Below are positions 28,643 to 37,691 of a stretch of 64,000 bases of DNA, piece by piece (position 1 is the stretch's first letter; each line of letters opens with the position of its first letter). The notes below the pieces were generated by a model. It was not told where the DNA came from. It saw only the letters and a list, made by a program, of their open reading frames with translations, and ran no database searches. Where the stretch lies: NCBI RefSeq assembly GCF_017875325.1, contig NZ_JAGGMN010000001.1, positions 1,570,140-1,634,139 of the forward strand. Direction: 5' to 3'. Source of the DNA: Methanofollis sp. W23. GTDB lineage: Archaea; Halobacteriota; Methanomicrobia; Methanomicrobiales; Methanofollaceae. Made by a program: the position numbers and the translations under genes.

Positions 28643-28716
28643 GCCCTAGTAGCTCAGACTGGGAGAGCGCCAGACTGAAGATCTGGTTGTCCCCGGTTCA
28701 AATCCGGGCTGGGGCA
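28643..28716 (+). tRNA. tRNA-Phe (anticodon GAA)
   Basis: Acceptor GCCCTAG (28643-28649) pairs with CTGGGGC (28709-28715) using two G-T pairs; D arm GCTC...GAGC; anticodon stem CCAGA/TCTGG with loop CTGAAGA (28675-28681), anticodon GAA; T arm CCCGG/CCGGG with loop TTCAAAT. Discriminator A, no encoded CCA, no intron. TTTATTAA about 30 bases upstream fits a TATA box. A T7 run follows at 28764. Confidence 0.97.
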
Positions 28717-28763
28717 CTTCTTCTCATTTTCGATTCGAAAACCAAACACGTTAGCATAAATGC

Positions 28764-28770
28764 TTTTTTT
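28764..28770 (+). terminator. oligo-T terminator after tRNA-Phe
   Basis: T7 tract 48 bases downstream of the tRNA. The rest of the 280-base gap to the next gene contains GC-rich CGCGGCCG and GGGGCGGCCGCCCC palindromes but no gene and no clear repeat module. Confidence 0.4.
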
Positions 28771-28995
28771 CTGCCCGGTAGCAGATACCCCAGATACCCG
28801 CGGCCGTAAAGAACGTCCGGTAACAAGATCGATCAGCCATAAACCGGGCACGCACCTCGCGCATGGATCGGGCCTGGCGAACTCCTCATGATGCCCCGCG
28901 GTACCAGGGGCGGCCGCCCCCGCCGAGAAGAAAGATGACGCACACGCTCCCCACACAGGACGACACCCTTATCCCTGCCCTGCCCGAGAGGGGAG

Positions 28996-29670
28996 ATGAG
29001 CACCATGCTGCCAGACGTGATCATCCATACGAGCGTGAGCATCGACGGCGCGGTCACCGGGTTCGAACCCGACATCGCCCTCCATTACGAGGTCGCCGCT
29101 GAGTTCACGCCCGACGCCATGCTGGTCGGGTCGAGGACCGCGAAGAGCGGCATCGAGCACTACCTGGAGGAGGTCCCGCCAGAAGAGGACGGAGACCTGG
29201 CACGGCCGGCGGCGCATGCCGGGGACACCCGTCCGCTCTGGGCCTTCGTCGACAGCGGAGGGAGGTTGCAGGGTCTCCTCCATGTATACCGGCGCTCAGA
29301 CTACTGCCGGGACATCGTCGTCCTCGTCGCCGAAGAGACCCCGGCGTCGTACCTCGAATATCTCCGCGCACGCGACTATCCCATCATCAGGACCGGGGGC
29401 GACCACGTCGACCTGCAGACCGCGCTGGAGGTACTCCGCCGCCGGTTCAGCGTGCAGGTCGTCGTCTCGGATAGCGGCGAGCGGTTGAACTCCGCACTCC
29501 TGGAAGCGGGCCTTGCAAAGACCCTCAGCCTCGTCATCACTCCTTTCGTCGCCGGTAGGGGGGCGACACACCTCTTCGAAGGTCTGGAGTCAAAGAGAGA
29601 GGACTTTGTCCTGGAGCGTGCCGGCAAAGTGGGAGACAGGTGCGTCCACCTTGTCTACCAGGTCGGGTGA
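28996..29670 (+). CDS. RibD C-terminal/DHFR-like reductase family protein
   Basis: A 224-residue protein with the dihydrofolate-reductase-like fold of the RibD C-terminal family. The N-terminal VIIHTSVSIDGAVTG matches the conserved S-x-DG strand, DAMLVGSRTA is the glycine-turn strand, and VVVSDSGERLNSALLEAGLAKTLSLVITP aligns with the EGG-type C-terminal half, although SDSGERLN replaces the usual EGGGxL. The window has a second relative at 36902-37594 that looks like the true riboflavin reductase, so this one probably has another substrate. ATG 28996 follows GAGAGGGGAG; ATG 29005 is an alternative with better spacing. Confidence 0.8.
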   Translation: MSTMLPDVIIHTSVSIDGAVTGFEPDIALHYEVAAEFTPDAMLVGSRTAKSGIEHYLEEVPPEEDGDLARPAAHAGDTRPLWAFVDSGGRLQGLLHVYRRSDYCRDIVVLVAEETPASYLEYLRARDYPIIRTGGDHVDLQTALEVLRRRFSVQVVVSDSGERLNSALLEAGLAKTLSLVITPFVAGRGATHLFEGLESKREDFVLERAGKVGDRCVHLVYQVG

Positions 29671-31190
29671 AGAGGCGCATAACTGGCTCTGTAGAACCCC
29701 TCTCCTCTTGTGTGGGGGAGACATGTGTTACTCCTCTGGCCGGGGGGCATCCCACGGGGCGGGAAGGCAGAATAGATGACCCTAAAGAGAGTGCTGCCCT
29801 CCTCGACCTATCATGTGGCGGGGGGTTCGGGGGGTGGCCAGAGAATTTTTGTCGCCCTGTTCGCACCTGTGCACCGGCATACACCTCTTCGCACCCCATA
29901 CCTGCCACCGAACAAATGATTTTTAGAACGCCGTTCATCACTATGGCTCCATTCGTTCAGTTCTCGTCTTCGTGTGCACCCGGATCCAGACCGCACACAC
30001 ACACCCACAGAGACCAGGAGAGATCAAGGGTGGGGCGTGTGCTCTCTTTTTGGTGCAATATAGTACTATGAGAGAGAGAGATCTCTCTCCTCTCTTTAGA
30101 ATAGGTACTCCACGCCCGTTCCTCTGTCCGCGTCCATGGTACTTTTTCAGTGCAATCCCGGTGCAGAGCGGGTGCACATGTGCCAACTCCCCAGGCGCCC
30201 GACCCCGTGTGGAGATGGGCAGAGGACGGCATCCCATCTTTCAAGAAATCCAGCCCTGTAGAGATCCTCGTGATGAATCTCTCTGGTGGGGGGCTTGGCC
30301 GCCCCTGGTGAGATGATGGGGAAGAGGGGCGAGTCACGCTCACTCCAGGAATTCGTGAGGGTTTACCATGAAAATGATCCTGACGATAATCTTTTCGGGT
30401 TTTTATAAGAATTTCAACCATCCAGATCTCTTTGAAGATTATATGCAGATTACAGAGACGCCTTCATCATGATCGGTGTTCTGCCTTCCCGACCCTATCG
30501 CCATCCTGGGGGTCCGGGCGGCACTCGCCCCCGGCGAGAACGTGAGGGAAGGCGTGATGATCAGGTGTGCCACCTCAGATCGTAGATTTTTCCTGTCATC
30601 TCGCGCCGGGGACGGCAACAAAGTGGTGGTCCCATGGGGGGTCCTGCTCTAACAGGGGAGCACGGATCCACACACTCTGGAGACCAATGATCATGTTCAT
30701 CACGTATGCGTGAGCCGGGGGCTCATGCCAGATTCTACAGAACCGCTCTGTAGAAATCATCGTGACAGTTCTCTTCGCCGAGTGAATGACCACTCGAAGA
30801 TTTCCAATCATCTCGACAGCTCGAAAAACGGCTCTGTAGAACCCCTCTTGATGGTTCTCTTCGACGAGGGGCTGGCCGCCCCCAGCATGACTGTGTGGGA
30901 AGGCGATTGAGTCACCCTTGCACCGAGAAGAAGTGAGAGTTTCTAAAAAACCCGAAAATTGAAGATTTTCTCATGCTCGCTCCGCTCGCACCCCGCGTGA
31001 AGATCGGTGGCGGACGGCATTTCCTTCTCCATGATCATTGAGTGTGCCTTCCCGCCCCGGTCTTCATCCCCTGCGTTCGAGGGCAGAGTCTCCAAGCACG
31101 GAGAGGTGGGACGGTACGCCGCTCAGAACTTTTATTCCATATGCCTGAACCAGGAGTTCTTGAGAAATTCTTCAGAACCAGAAAAAAAAG
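29671..31190. repeat. 1.5 kb mosaic repeat island
   Basis: Convergent gap packed with partial copies. Left TIR 29685-29702 with a truncated inverted H2, link (ATGACCCTAAAGAGAG) and H1 29810-29850. 29860-30240 shows no clear module apart from a GAGAGAGAGATCTCTCTC dyad at 30069-30086. Then TIR 30253-30269 with truncated H1, R6 at 30352-30425, H2 30478-30560, H3 remnant 30590-30625, and R4 30690-30730 ending in two TIRs back to back (30731-30760). Another TIR 30834-30852 begins a worn copy that ends in TTTCTAAAAAACCC at about 30943. A mixed H2/H3 hairpin sits at 31040-31125. Nothing coding is evident. Confidence 0.7.
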
Positions 31191-31203
31191 AGAGACGAAC
31201 CCT

Positions 31204-32382
31204 TCACTCGGCCGCCAGTGCCGTGATCGGGGAGAGCCGCGAGGCCTTCCAGGCAGGGTACACACCCGAGAGCACGCAGATCCCGATGCCCACCCCGATC
31301 CCGATGACCACATTCATCAGCACCGACGGGGCGAAGAGATACGAGATATCTTCGAGCATCACCGTGACGAGGATCCCCCCCGCGATCAGGCTGAGAACCC
31401 CGCCGATCACTGCCCCGAGCGCTCCCAGGATCGCGGCCTCGTACAGGAACATCTTGATGATCTCCCTGCTCTTGACCCCGATACTCCTGAGGATCCCGAT
31501 CTCGCGGGTCCGCTCGGTCACCGACATCATCATCACATTGAAGATGCTCACCGCCGCGACCAGGAGCGAGATCCCGGCGATCCCGGTGACCGCCAGCGAG
31601 ACCGCACCCAGGACCCCCGAAATCATCTCAATCAGGGCCTTGGGGTCCGAGATATCGACCGTCTCCTTTCTCCCGTTGAGACTCTTGTCCAGGTTCTCCC
31701 GCACCGCCTCGACCTCGTCGAGGTCCTCGACGATGACCAGGGCCTTGTCGTAGCCGCGGTCTTTCCCGTTGATGTCCTGGTACAACCGGTCGGTGATGAT
31801 GATCGAACTGTAGGTCGAGATCCCGCCACCAAACCCGGTGTTCTTCAGGATGCCGGCAACCCTCACCTTCTTGCCCTCCTCCTCATCGCCGATGGTGATC
31901 CTGCTCCCGATCTTGAGGTCATGCGCCTCGGCGATGTCCGAGGAGATGAGGGCGCGGTCGCCGCCATGGATCATCACGCCCTTCTCGACCTCAAGGACGA
32001 GAGGAATATCGCCGGGGTCGAGCCCATAGACCGAGGCATAGGTGTCCTCGCCGGCAGCCCGTATACTCGAAAATGTCGAAGAGAACGGGACGACCGGGTT
32101 GCCCATGCTTGCCCGCTCGATCTTTCTTATCTCAGGGATGCTGAGTTTCTCCTCGCTCCCGCCGAAGAACCCGCCCCCCTCCATTGCCGGAGTGACGGTG
32201 ATCTGCCCACCTTCGTCGCCGAAACCGCTCGTCACCGAGACCTGGAGGGCCGAGCCCAGGATCCCCATCGTCGTGATGGCAAAGACCCCGATGACGATCC
32301 CGATCGCCGCAAGGACCGACCTCAGGAGATGGAGACGGACATTGCGCTTGGCCAGGTCGAAGTAGATGTCGGTGCCGATCAT
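31204..32382 (-). CDS. ABC transporter permease, MacB/FtsX type
   Basis: Membrane subunit of a MacB-like ABC exporter. Residues 1-45 contain the first membrane helix (SVLAAIGIVIGVFAITTMGILG), followed by a long extracellular periplasmic-core-like domain (about 45-265) and three closely spaced C-terminal helices forming the FtsX domain (265-392). 392 residues is normal. It overlaps the ATPase gene by 4 bases, so the two are cotranslated. With the upstream surface-protein gene it forms the common methanogen triplet of S-layer-like protein, ATPase and permease, thought to act in export or mechanotransmission at the envelope; substrate unknown. Confidence 0.92.
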   Translation of the reverse strand: MIGTDIYFDLAKRNVRLHLLRSVLAAIGIVIGVFAITTMGILGSALQVSVTSGFGDEGGQITVTPAMEGGGFFGGSEEKLSIPEIRKIERASMGNPVVPFSSTFSSIRAAGEDTYASVYGLDPGDIPLVLEVEKGVMIHGGDRALISSDIAEAHDLKIGSRITIGDEEEGKKVRVAGILKNTGFGGGISTYSSIIITDRLYQDINGKDRGYDKALVIVEDLDEVEAVRENLDKSLNGRKETVDISDPKALIEMISGVLGAVSLAVTGIAGISLLVAAVSIFNVMMMSVTERTREIGILRSIGVKSREIIKMFLYEAAILGALGAVIGGVLSLIAGGILVTVMLEDISYLFAPSVLMNVVIGIGVGIGICVLSGVYPAWKASRLSPITALAAE

Positions 32383-33056
32383 GCCACCAGCCTCCCGTCC
32401 TTGAGCCTGACCACCCGGCCGGCGTACTCCGCCGTGCTCGGGTCATGGGTCACCATCACCACGGTCTTGCCGGCCTCGTTCAGTCTCTTCAGGAGGTCCA
32501 TGATCTGGACACTCATCTTCGAGTCCAGGTTCCCGGTCGGTTCGTCGCAGAGGAGGATCGCCGGGTCATTGACCAGGGCCCGTGCGATGGCCACCCGCTG
32601 CTGCTGCCCGCCCGAAAGTTCGTTGGGGGTATGGGTGGCCAGTTCGGCGTCAAGTCCGACCTTCTCCAGGAGGGCGAGACCCCGGCCGTTCTGTTCCTGG
32701 TGTTTGTGCTTGATGATATAGGGATACTCCACGTTCTCCCTGGCCGTCAGGACCGGGATGAGGTTGAACTTCTGGAAGATGAACCCGATGGCGTCCCGGC
32801 GCAGTTCGGTGAGGGCGTCGTCAGAGAGCGTCCTGGTGTTCACCCCGTTGATGATGACGTCTCCTTCGGTCGGCGTGTCCAGGCAGCCGACCTGGTTGAG
32901 GAGGGTCGACTTGCCTGAGCCGGACGGGCCCATGATCGCCACAAACTCCCCGGGGTCGATGGAGAGCGAGACGCCGTCAAGCGACCTGACGTCTCCGGCG
33001 ACCCTGGGATAGACCTTGACGACGTCAACGAGGCGGATGACCGGCTCGTCTCCCAT
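32379..33056 (-). CDS. ABC transporter ATP-binding protein, MacB/LolD type
   Basis: Nucleotide-binding subunit partner of the downstream permease. Walker A GPSGSGKST near residue 44-52, LSGGQQQR signature, DEPTGNLD Walker B with D-loop and a switch histidine (VTHDP) are all intact. ATG 33056 is chosen over 33068: its A overlaps the TAA of the preceding gene (TAATG) and GGTGGAGG is spaced for it. 225 residues. Belongs to the lipoprotein-release/macrolide-export subfamily of ABC ATPases. Confidence 0.95.
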   Translation of the reverse strand: MGDEPVIRLVDVVKVYPRVAGDVRSLDGVSLSIDPGEFVAIMGPSGSGKSTLLNQVGCLDTPTEGDVIINGVNTRTLSDDALTELRRDAIGFIFQKFNLIPVLTARENVEYPYIIKHKHQEQNGRGLALLEKVGLDAELATHTPNELSGGQQQRVAIARALVNDPAILLCDEPTGNLDSKMSVQIMDLLKRLNEAGKTVVMVTHDPSTAEYAGRVVRLKDGRLVA

Positions 33057-34258
33057 TATTTCCTCCACCTGTTCAGGAGCCCGGTGCTCTTCAGGATCGC
33101 TCCGATGACGCCAAGCCCGACCAGGCCAAAGAGGATCATCACCGGCAGGGGGATGGACTCGTCCTTGGGCTGGGTGGCGTCGGCGCCGTGCGCACCACCT
33201 GAGAAGGTCTGGTGCTGGTCGATGTTGACCTGCATCGTCTTGGTGTATGGGGTGCCCTCGGCGTCGCGGTAGGTGATCACGATGGGGACCGAGGTGGCGT
33301 CCTCGGCACTGAAGTCGAGTTCAAAGCTTGCAAGGTCGTCAGGGTCGAGGCTGCCGATGGCGTACTCAGGGTAGGGGTTCTCAGGCACGGCAGGGTCGTC
33401 TGAGGTGACGACGACCGACTTCGCGGCCTCGAGACCGGCATTGGTGATGTCGCCGCTGACCGAGTACGAGCCAAACCCGCCATGGACCTCGATATTGTTC
33501 ACCACCAGTTCGGCCCTGGTGTTGGACTGGCCAAAGACGACCGGGATGGTGACAGTGGCGGTGTGGGTGTTGGGCCCGGTATGGTAGGCGACGTCAAAGT
33601 GAAGGTCGGTCTCCTGGTGGGCGGTGACGTCAAGGCTCACATTGGCCTGGGCCGAGGAGGCGAGGGTGCCGACAAACCATCCGGTCTGGGCGGCCTCGAT
33701 CCCTTCGCCGGTCGGGGTGACGGTGATCCCGGTCACCGACGAGGCGCGGGGGTTACCGACGACGAGGGTGATATGTTCCTTCTTCCCTTCGGTGAAGGCG
33801 TCGGGCTGCCCGGTGACGACCGTGGTGAGCGGTGTCTCCTCGACTCTCACCGGGACATTGGTGTTGAGAGTGCCGTCTCCCCCATAGTCCAGAGAGAACC
33901 AGGGGTAGTAGACGCCGTCACGAGTGTTCTGGTCGGCCTTGACCGTGAAGGTGTACGAGGCGGTGTTCCCTGGCCCGATGGCCCCTGCCGCTCCATAGTT
34001 CGTGTCGCTGAGGGTTCTGATATCATTCCCTTTCAGCACGGCCCTGCTGATCTTGACCGGTTCGAGGCCGCCGTTCTTGACTTCGACAGTGACAGTGCCG
34101 GTGTCACCGGGCATGAGGGTCGCGGGGGAGACGCTGGTGTTCGTGACCGATACTGGTGATGCCGCTCCGGCCGTCATCGCCGCAGGGACGGCGGCGGCAG
34201 CAGAGCAGACAAGGACCATCAGCCCTATGATAAGGGCGAGGGGTGTGCGAGATGTCAT
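33056..34258 (-). CDS. S-layer-like surface protein (COG1361 type) with membrane anchor
   Basis: Exported 400-residue protein: signal peptide to about residue 33, three or four Ig-like CARDB/NEW3-type beta domains (for example SPATLMPGDTGTVTVEVKNGG and a later repeat), then a single C-terminal helix (PVMILFGLVGLGVIGAILKS) with a short basic tail. It is coupled by TAATG to the ABC ATPase and permease, so it is the external component of that system. Several NxS/T sites suggest glycosylation. A TATA-like TATTAAATAC lies about 70 bases before the ATG; the divergent promoter region is listed separately. Confidence 0.9.
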   Translation of the reverse strand: MTSRTPLALIIGLMVLVCSAAAAVPAAMTAGAASPVSVTNTSVSPATLMPGDTGTVTVEVKNGGLEPVKISRAVLKGNDIRTLSDTNYGAAGAIGPGNTASYTFTVKADQNTRDGVYYPWFSLDYGGDGTLNTNVPVRVEETPLTTVVTGQPDAFTEGKKEHITLVVGNPRASSVTGITVTPTGEGIEAAQTGWFVGTLASSAQANVSLDVTAHQETDLHFDVAYHTGPNTHTATVTIPVVFGQSNTRAELVVNNIEVHGGFGSYSVSGDITNAGLEAAKSVVVTSDDPAVPENPYPEYAIGSLDPDDLASFELDFSAEDATSVPIVITYRDAEGTPYTKTMQVNIDQHQTFSGGAHGADATQPKDESIPLPVMILFGLVGLGVIGAILKSTGLLNRWRK

Positions 34259-34295
34259 GGATATACTGATCTCCGTGGGTGGACGTCGGCGCCCA

Positions 34296-34392
34296 CCCTT
34301 GTGTAAAGTAGGTTGTACATTTTGTATTTAATACATTACCATATGTCAAGGGGAGCATTCATATAGACAAACCCACCTTACATTTCTCTGCA
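34296..34392. promoter_or_regulatory. divergent promoter with inverted 15-base sites
   Basis: TGTAAAGTAGGTTGT (34302-34316) and ACAAACCCACCTTACA (34367-34382) are near-perfect inverted copies, about 12 of 15 positions matching. One lies downstream of the TATA-like palindrome GTATTTAATAC (34324-34334) for the minus-strand surface/ABC operon; the other lies just after TCATATAG (34359-34366) for the plus-strand Yip1 gene. Each site would cover a transcript start. Confidence 0.4.
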
Positions 34393-34431
34393 CCAGGCCG
34401 CGGCCGCGGCCACTGCTATATGGAGCACATT

Positions 34432-35019
34432 ATGGATTCAGACGCATCTCTTATCGACATCCTTACCGCCCCCGACCGGTTCTTTCGGTCGCTGGGCGAG
34501 AGAATCGAGAATATCAAGGTACCGGGCCTCATCATCTTCATCACCGCACTGCTTGCGGCGATGACCGGCTACCTCGCTGCCGGGGCCGTGCCCATGACCG
34601 GGATAAGCGGTGCCGACGCAGAAGCGTTCAAGACATTGATCGCCCCCTTCGCCGCTGTCTTCGCCTTCATCGCTGTCTTCATCGGCTGGGGCCTCCAGTC
34701 ACTGGTCCTCCACGTGATCGCGAAGGTTCTCGGCGGCACCGGGTCATTCAAGTCGACCCTCGCCGTCATCGGCTACGGGAACCTCCCCCAGATCCTGGTG
34801 AGCATCCTGGCCCTTGCCCTTCTCCTCGTCTACCATATGGACATCGAGAACCTGGGCGCCGCCCTCGGCATCACCGTCCTGGGACTCATCTTCACCCTCT
34901 GGTCGGTGGTGATCTGGTTCTTCGGGTTCAAGCATGCCCATGAACTCACCACTGCAAAGGCGGGCATGATCGTCGCGATCGTCTTCATCGTCTCGATGGC
35001 CCTCTCTATCCTGCTCTGA
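34432..35019 (+). CDS. Yip1-family membrane protein
   Basis: A 195-residue integral membrane protein with five hydrophobic helices, similar to the Yip1 domain family. An N-terminal amphipathic stretch (LTAPDRFFRSLGERIENIKVPG) is typical of that family in archaea. ATG 34432 is preferred to ATG 34420 because TGGAGC is spaced 6 bases before it. It is transcribed divergently from the surface-protein/ABC operon and shares a possible operator with it, so coregulation is inferred. Function unknown. Confidence 0.8.
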   Translation: MDSDASLIDILTAPDRFFRSLGERIENIKVPGLIIFITALLAAMTGYLAAGAVPMTGISGADAEAFKTLIAPFAAVFAFIAVFIGWGLQSLVLHVIAKVLGGTGSFKSTLAVIGYGNLPQILVSILALALLLVYHMDIENLGAALGITVLGLIFTLWSVVIWFFGFKHAHELTTAKAGMIVAIVFIVSMALSILL

Positions 35020-35940
35020 GAGGGCGCAACACACCCCTGGACCTTCCAACCCGCACACATCATCATCGGTGGGACACGAACTCTCCCTCATCCCACCTCT
35101 TCTTTTTTGGGGCCTGTAGAGTGGCTTCCTTTTCCCGACGCGAGTAAAATGCTCCAACTTCCCCTCAGTTTCTTGCCAGGGGTTCATCGAATGTTTTGTC
35201 TTCTCATGTCCGCTCTCGCTCGTCCCCTGATTGGCCCCCAGGACGACGATTGAAATGGGAAAACAAGGGCGATGAGTGTGAAGACGAGAGGCGGCCCCCT
35301 GCAGACCTTCATCCGCGAGGGGACCGGGGGCGGCACGCCCCCCAGTGTAGGAGGGTTCAGAATTTCGGCTCTGTAGAATGAGCATGAGGCGAGAACATGC
35401 CTCAAGCATACGAGATGAACATTTTTCGTTGCTGGATCATTCTATTTTAAGACCGGAGAATTGGTGAGGATCATGTTCCATCGCCGCCCCCACCTCTCTT
35501 CGTCGTGGAGGGTCCGGGGGGCACTCGCCCCCTGGTGCGAGATTCCAGGGAAGTTGCTGCGATTGAGGGCGGCACGCCTGATCGACGTGCCTTCCCCCAT
35601 GTTTGTGCCGGGGGCGCTGCCCCCGGACCCCTGGAACAAAGATTGGACCGGGAAGGCACTATCAATGATCATGAAGAGAGTATTGCCGTTCGCCGCCTAT
35701 CTTCGGCGCGGGGGGGTTCGGGGGGCGGCCAAGCCCCCCGTCGAAGAGAGCCCTCGAGATGGATTTCTACAGGGCCGAAATCTCAAATTTCGAGCATTCA
35801 AGACTATCTTTGATCTGCGGGCCCTTTAGAAGACGAGATATTCTACAGAGTCAAAATTGCGCTAATGCGGGTGCTGCTCCTCATGAAGCCTCATCCCGCG
35901 TCACATGCAGGCAAAGGGAGAACCGCAACACAGAAATAGA
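35020..35940. repeat. repeat island with a complete long copy
   Basis: A T6 tract and worn left TIR (GGCCTGTAGAG) are at 35104-35120, followed by a degenerate H1-type region to 35350. A complete long copy spans 35364-35780: TIR GGCTCTGTAGAATG, reversed R4 (CAAGCATACGAGATGAA), H3 35484-35575 with a GCCGCCCC/GGGCGGC outer stem, inverted H2 35588-35668, link ATGATCATGAAGAGAG, H1 35690-35745 and right TIR 35764-35780. Another right-type TIR (ATTCTACAGAGTC) follows at 35850-35862. No gene seen. Confidence 0.8.
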
Positions 35941-35962
35941 GTAACTCTACACAGACGAAGGT

Positions 35963-36457
35963 ATGAAAAATGTATTGTTCATCCTTGCTCTTGGATTCGT
36001 AGCCGTCGCGGCGGTCTTTGCGGGATGCACGGGCACATCGCCCGAGGCGACCCCGACCCCAACCCCGACCGAGGCCACGACGGCGGCCCCGACCGAGACC
36101 ACGCCCGCCCCGTCCATCCAGCCAGAACCGACCGACGAGATGCCTGACAATTATCTGGTCCGGGCATCCGCCCAGAAAGACCCGATCTATCACACGATCA
36201 CGGTCACCTTTGACGGCGGCAAGGGCCAGATGAATCTGAAGGAACTCACAGCGACGGTCACCCGCTCGGACAACGAGATCGAGACAAAGAGCATGACCAA
36301 GCCGTCAGGGAAATCGGTCGCGACCGGGTCGACCCTTGAGTTCAACGGGACTGCACAGCAGGACAGGATCCAGGTCTGGGTCACCATGGACCGCCCACTC
36401 GGTACCGACGGGGAGACTGAGTTCAAGATCTACGACTCGGTCCTGCCCATCGACTGA
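35963..36457 (+). CDS. lipoprotein-like secreted protein
   Basis: A 164-residue protein with a short signal helix and a lipobox-like AGC (C22) followed by a Thr/Pro-rich spacer of about 40 residues. The C-terminal 100 residues form a beta-rich domain (HTITVTFDGGKGQMNLKELTATVTRSDNEI...). Archaeal proteins of this layout are taken to be lipid-anchored on the outer face. I do not know a function; similar short proteins are common in Methanomicrobiales. GAAGGT directly precedes ATG 35963. Eight T residues follow at 36471. Confidence 0.75.
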   Translation: MKNVLFILALGFVAVAAVFAGCTGTSPEATPTPTPTEATTAAPTETTPAPSIQPEPTDEMPDNYLVRASAQKDPIYHTITVTFDGGKGQMNLKELTATVTRSDNEIETKSMTKPSGKSVATGSTLEFNGTAQQDRIQVWVTMDRPLGTDGETEFKIYDSVLPID

Positions 36458-36901
36458 CCCTGTTCACCTCTTTTTTTTGTGCTCGGTAAAGTTCGGCATG
36501 AATCCTGGGCTCAAGTAAACACAATGAAAATGATTGAATTTCTCAGGAGGAGAGGGATCCTTGCTCCCCTTGAGACGCAGGGACACCACGGGGGGACCAC
36601 CACTCGACTGCCCCACCCATGCCAGTCCTCATCCCGGGGGACCGGGGGGCGCAATCCCGGTGCGAGATGGCAATAAAGATTTGACGATTCGGACAGGTCG
36701 ATCACACTGAAGAATGTTCTATCCTCTACGTCCTGGCTTTAATGGGATCTGATGTGTTCAGATTCTCATGCAAACCAAAATAAACCCTCACTTATTCTTA
36801 GTGTGAGCGCGATTGGACCGCCGCCCCATAGTCTCTTGCCGGGACGAGAAGAGGGGGGAAGACGGTTGAATCGCGCTCGCACCCAGAAAGAGCAAGAGTT
36901 T
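36458..36901. repeat. worn repeat island, boundary shared with the reductase gene
   Basis: Convergent gap. T8 at 36471-36478, a very worn left TIR and R4 (GGCATGAATCCTGGGCTCAAG at 36495-36515), an inverted H3-like hairpin at 36595-36670, then E module and worn inverted H2 at 36800-36880. The right TIR (GAGTTTCTACAGGGC, 36896-36910) runs into the end of the next gene and contains its stop codon. No gene. Confidence 0.65.
36471..36478 (+). terminator. oligo-T terminator
   Basis: T8 tract 13 bases after the lipoprotein gene stop, at the edge of the repeat island. Confidence 0.5.
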
Positions 36902-37594
36902 CTACAGGGCTTGAGTCTCTTTTTCGACACGCCAGTGCAGCAGCACGCCGTCGTCGACCTGCTCGACCCCGGCAAGTTCGAGGCGCGGGAATTCGGACTC
37001 TTTCACAAACCCCTCGCCGTCGACCGGGGTGGGGGCGCCCTCTCCCCCGATGATGACCGAACCCACATAGGTGATCAGTTCGTCCACCAGCCCTGCCTGG
37101 AAGAGCCCCCAGATCAGCGTTCCCCCGCCTTCGACCATCAACCGCTTCACGCCGCGGCTGGCCAGTTCGTGCATCAGGCGGGCGAGGTCAATCCCCTCCT
37201 CGCCGGCGACGACGACCTCGGCCTTCTCCTGCAGGGCTTCGACCAGTCCTGCCGGTGCCGCCGCCGAGACCGCAACGACCCGCCGCCCCTCCCCCTTGCA
37301 GAGGATGTCGGCATCTAAGGGGGTCCTGGCCATCGAATCGACGACGACCCTGAGGGGATGCTCGTCCTCCCCTCGCGCCCTGCGCGCGGCCTTCAGTTCG
37401 GACGATTTGACAGTGAGCGACGGATCGTCGGCAAGGACCGTGCCAATCCCGACCATGATCCCGTCAGCACCGGCTTTAATCTCATCCACCCGTTTAAAAT
37501 CGTCTGCGCCAGAGATCTTTACCTGCCGCCGTTCCCGTGTCGAGATCTTGCCGTCCGCGCTCATCGCGAGGTTGACAAAGATATATGGACGCAT
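36902..37594 (-). CDS. arfC: 2,5-diamino-6-(ribosylamino)pyrimidinone 5'-phosphate reductase
   Basis: Second-stage reductase of archaeal riboflavin/F420 precursor synthesis, turning the ribosylamino side chain into ribitylamino with NAD(P)H. 230 residues match the archaeal stand-alone enzyme (MJ0671 type) with no deaminase domain. Motifs: NLAMSADGKIS at the N-terminus, GIMVGIGTVLADDPSLTV, and LMVEGGGTLIWGLFQAGLVDE. TTATT lies about 26 bases before the ATG on the minus strand, so a leaderless transcript is possible. The stop codon TAG and last codons fall within a repeat TIR. The divergent neighbour is a histidine kinase. Confidence 0.92.
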   Translation of the reverse strand: MRPYIFVNLAMSADGKISTRERRQVKISGADDFKRVDEIKAGADGIMVGIGTVLADDPSLTVKSSELKAARRARGEDEHPLRVVVDSMARTPLDADILCKGEGRRVVAVSAAAPAGLVEALQEKAEVVVAGEEGIDLARLMHELASRGVKRLMVEGGGTLIWGLFQAGLVDELITYVGSVIIGGEGAPTPVDGEGFVKESEFPRLELAGVEQVDDGVLLHWRVEKETQAL

Positions 37595-37655
37595 GCCCTG
37601 AGGTTTGACGGAGAATTACTTATTCGTGTGCTTTGCCCGGAAAGAAATGAAAGGG

Positions 37656-37691
37656 CATAAATAACGATCCTGTTTACCTCTCAATTGTACA
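37656..37691 (+). promoter_or_regulatory. TATA box of the histidine kinase gene
   Basis: CATAAATA at 37656-37663 lies about 30 bases before ATG 37692, predicting a leaderless or nearly leaderless mRNA. Confidence 0.45.

Noticed and set aside
30069-30086. GAGAGAGAGATCTCTCTC palindrome as an operator
   Set aside because: Simple-sequence dyad in a gene-free gap far from any promoter; also low complexity.
31042-32721. 559-codon plus-strand frame opposite the ABC genes
   Set aside because: Antisense of permease and ATPase with intact motifs.
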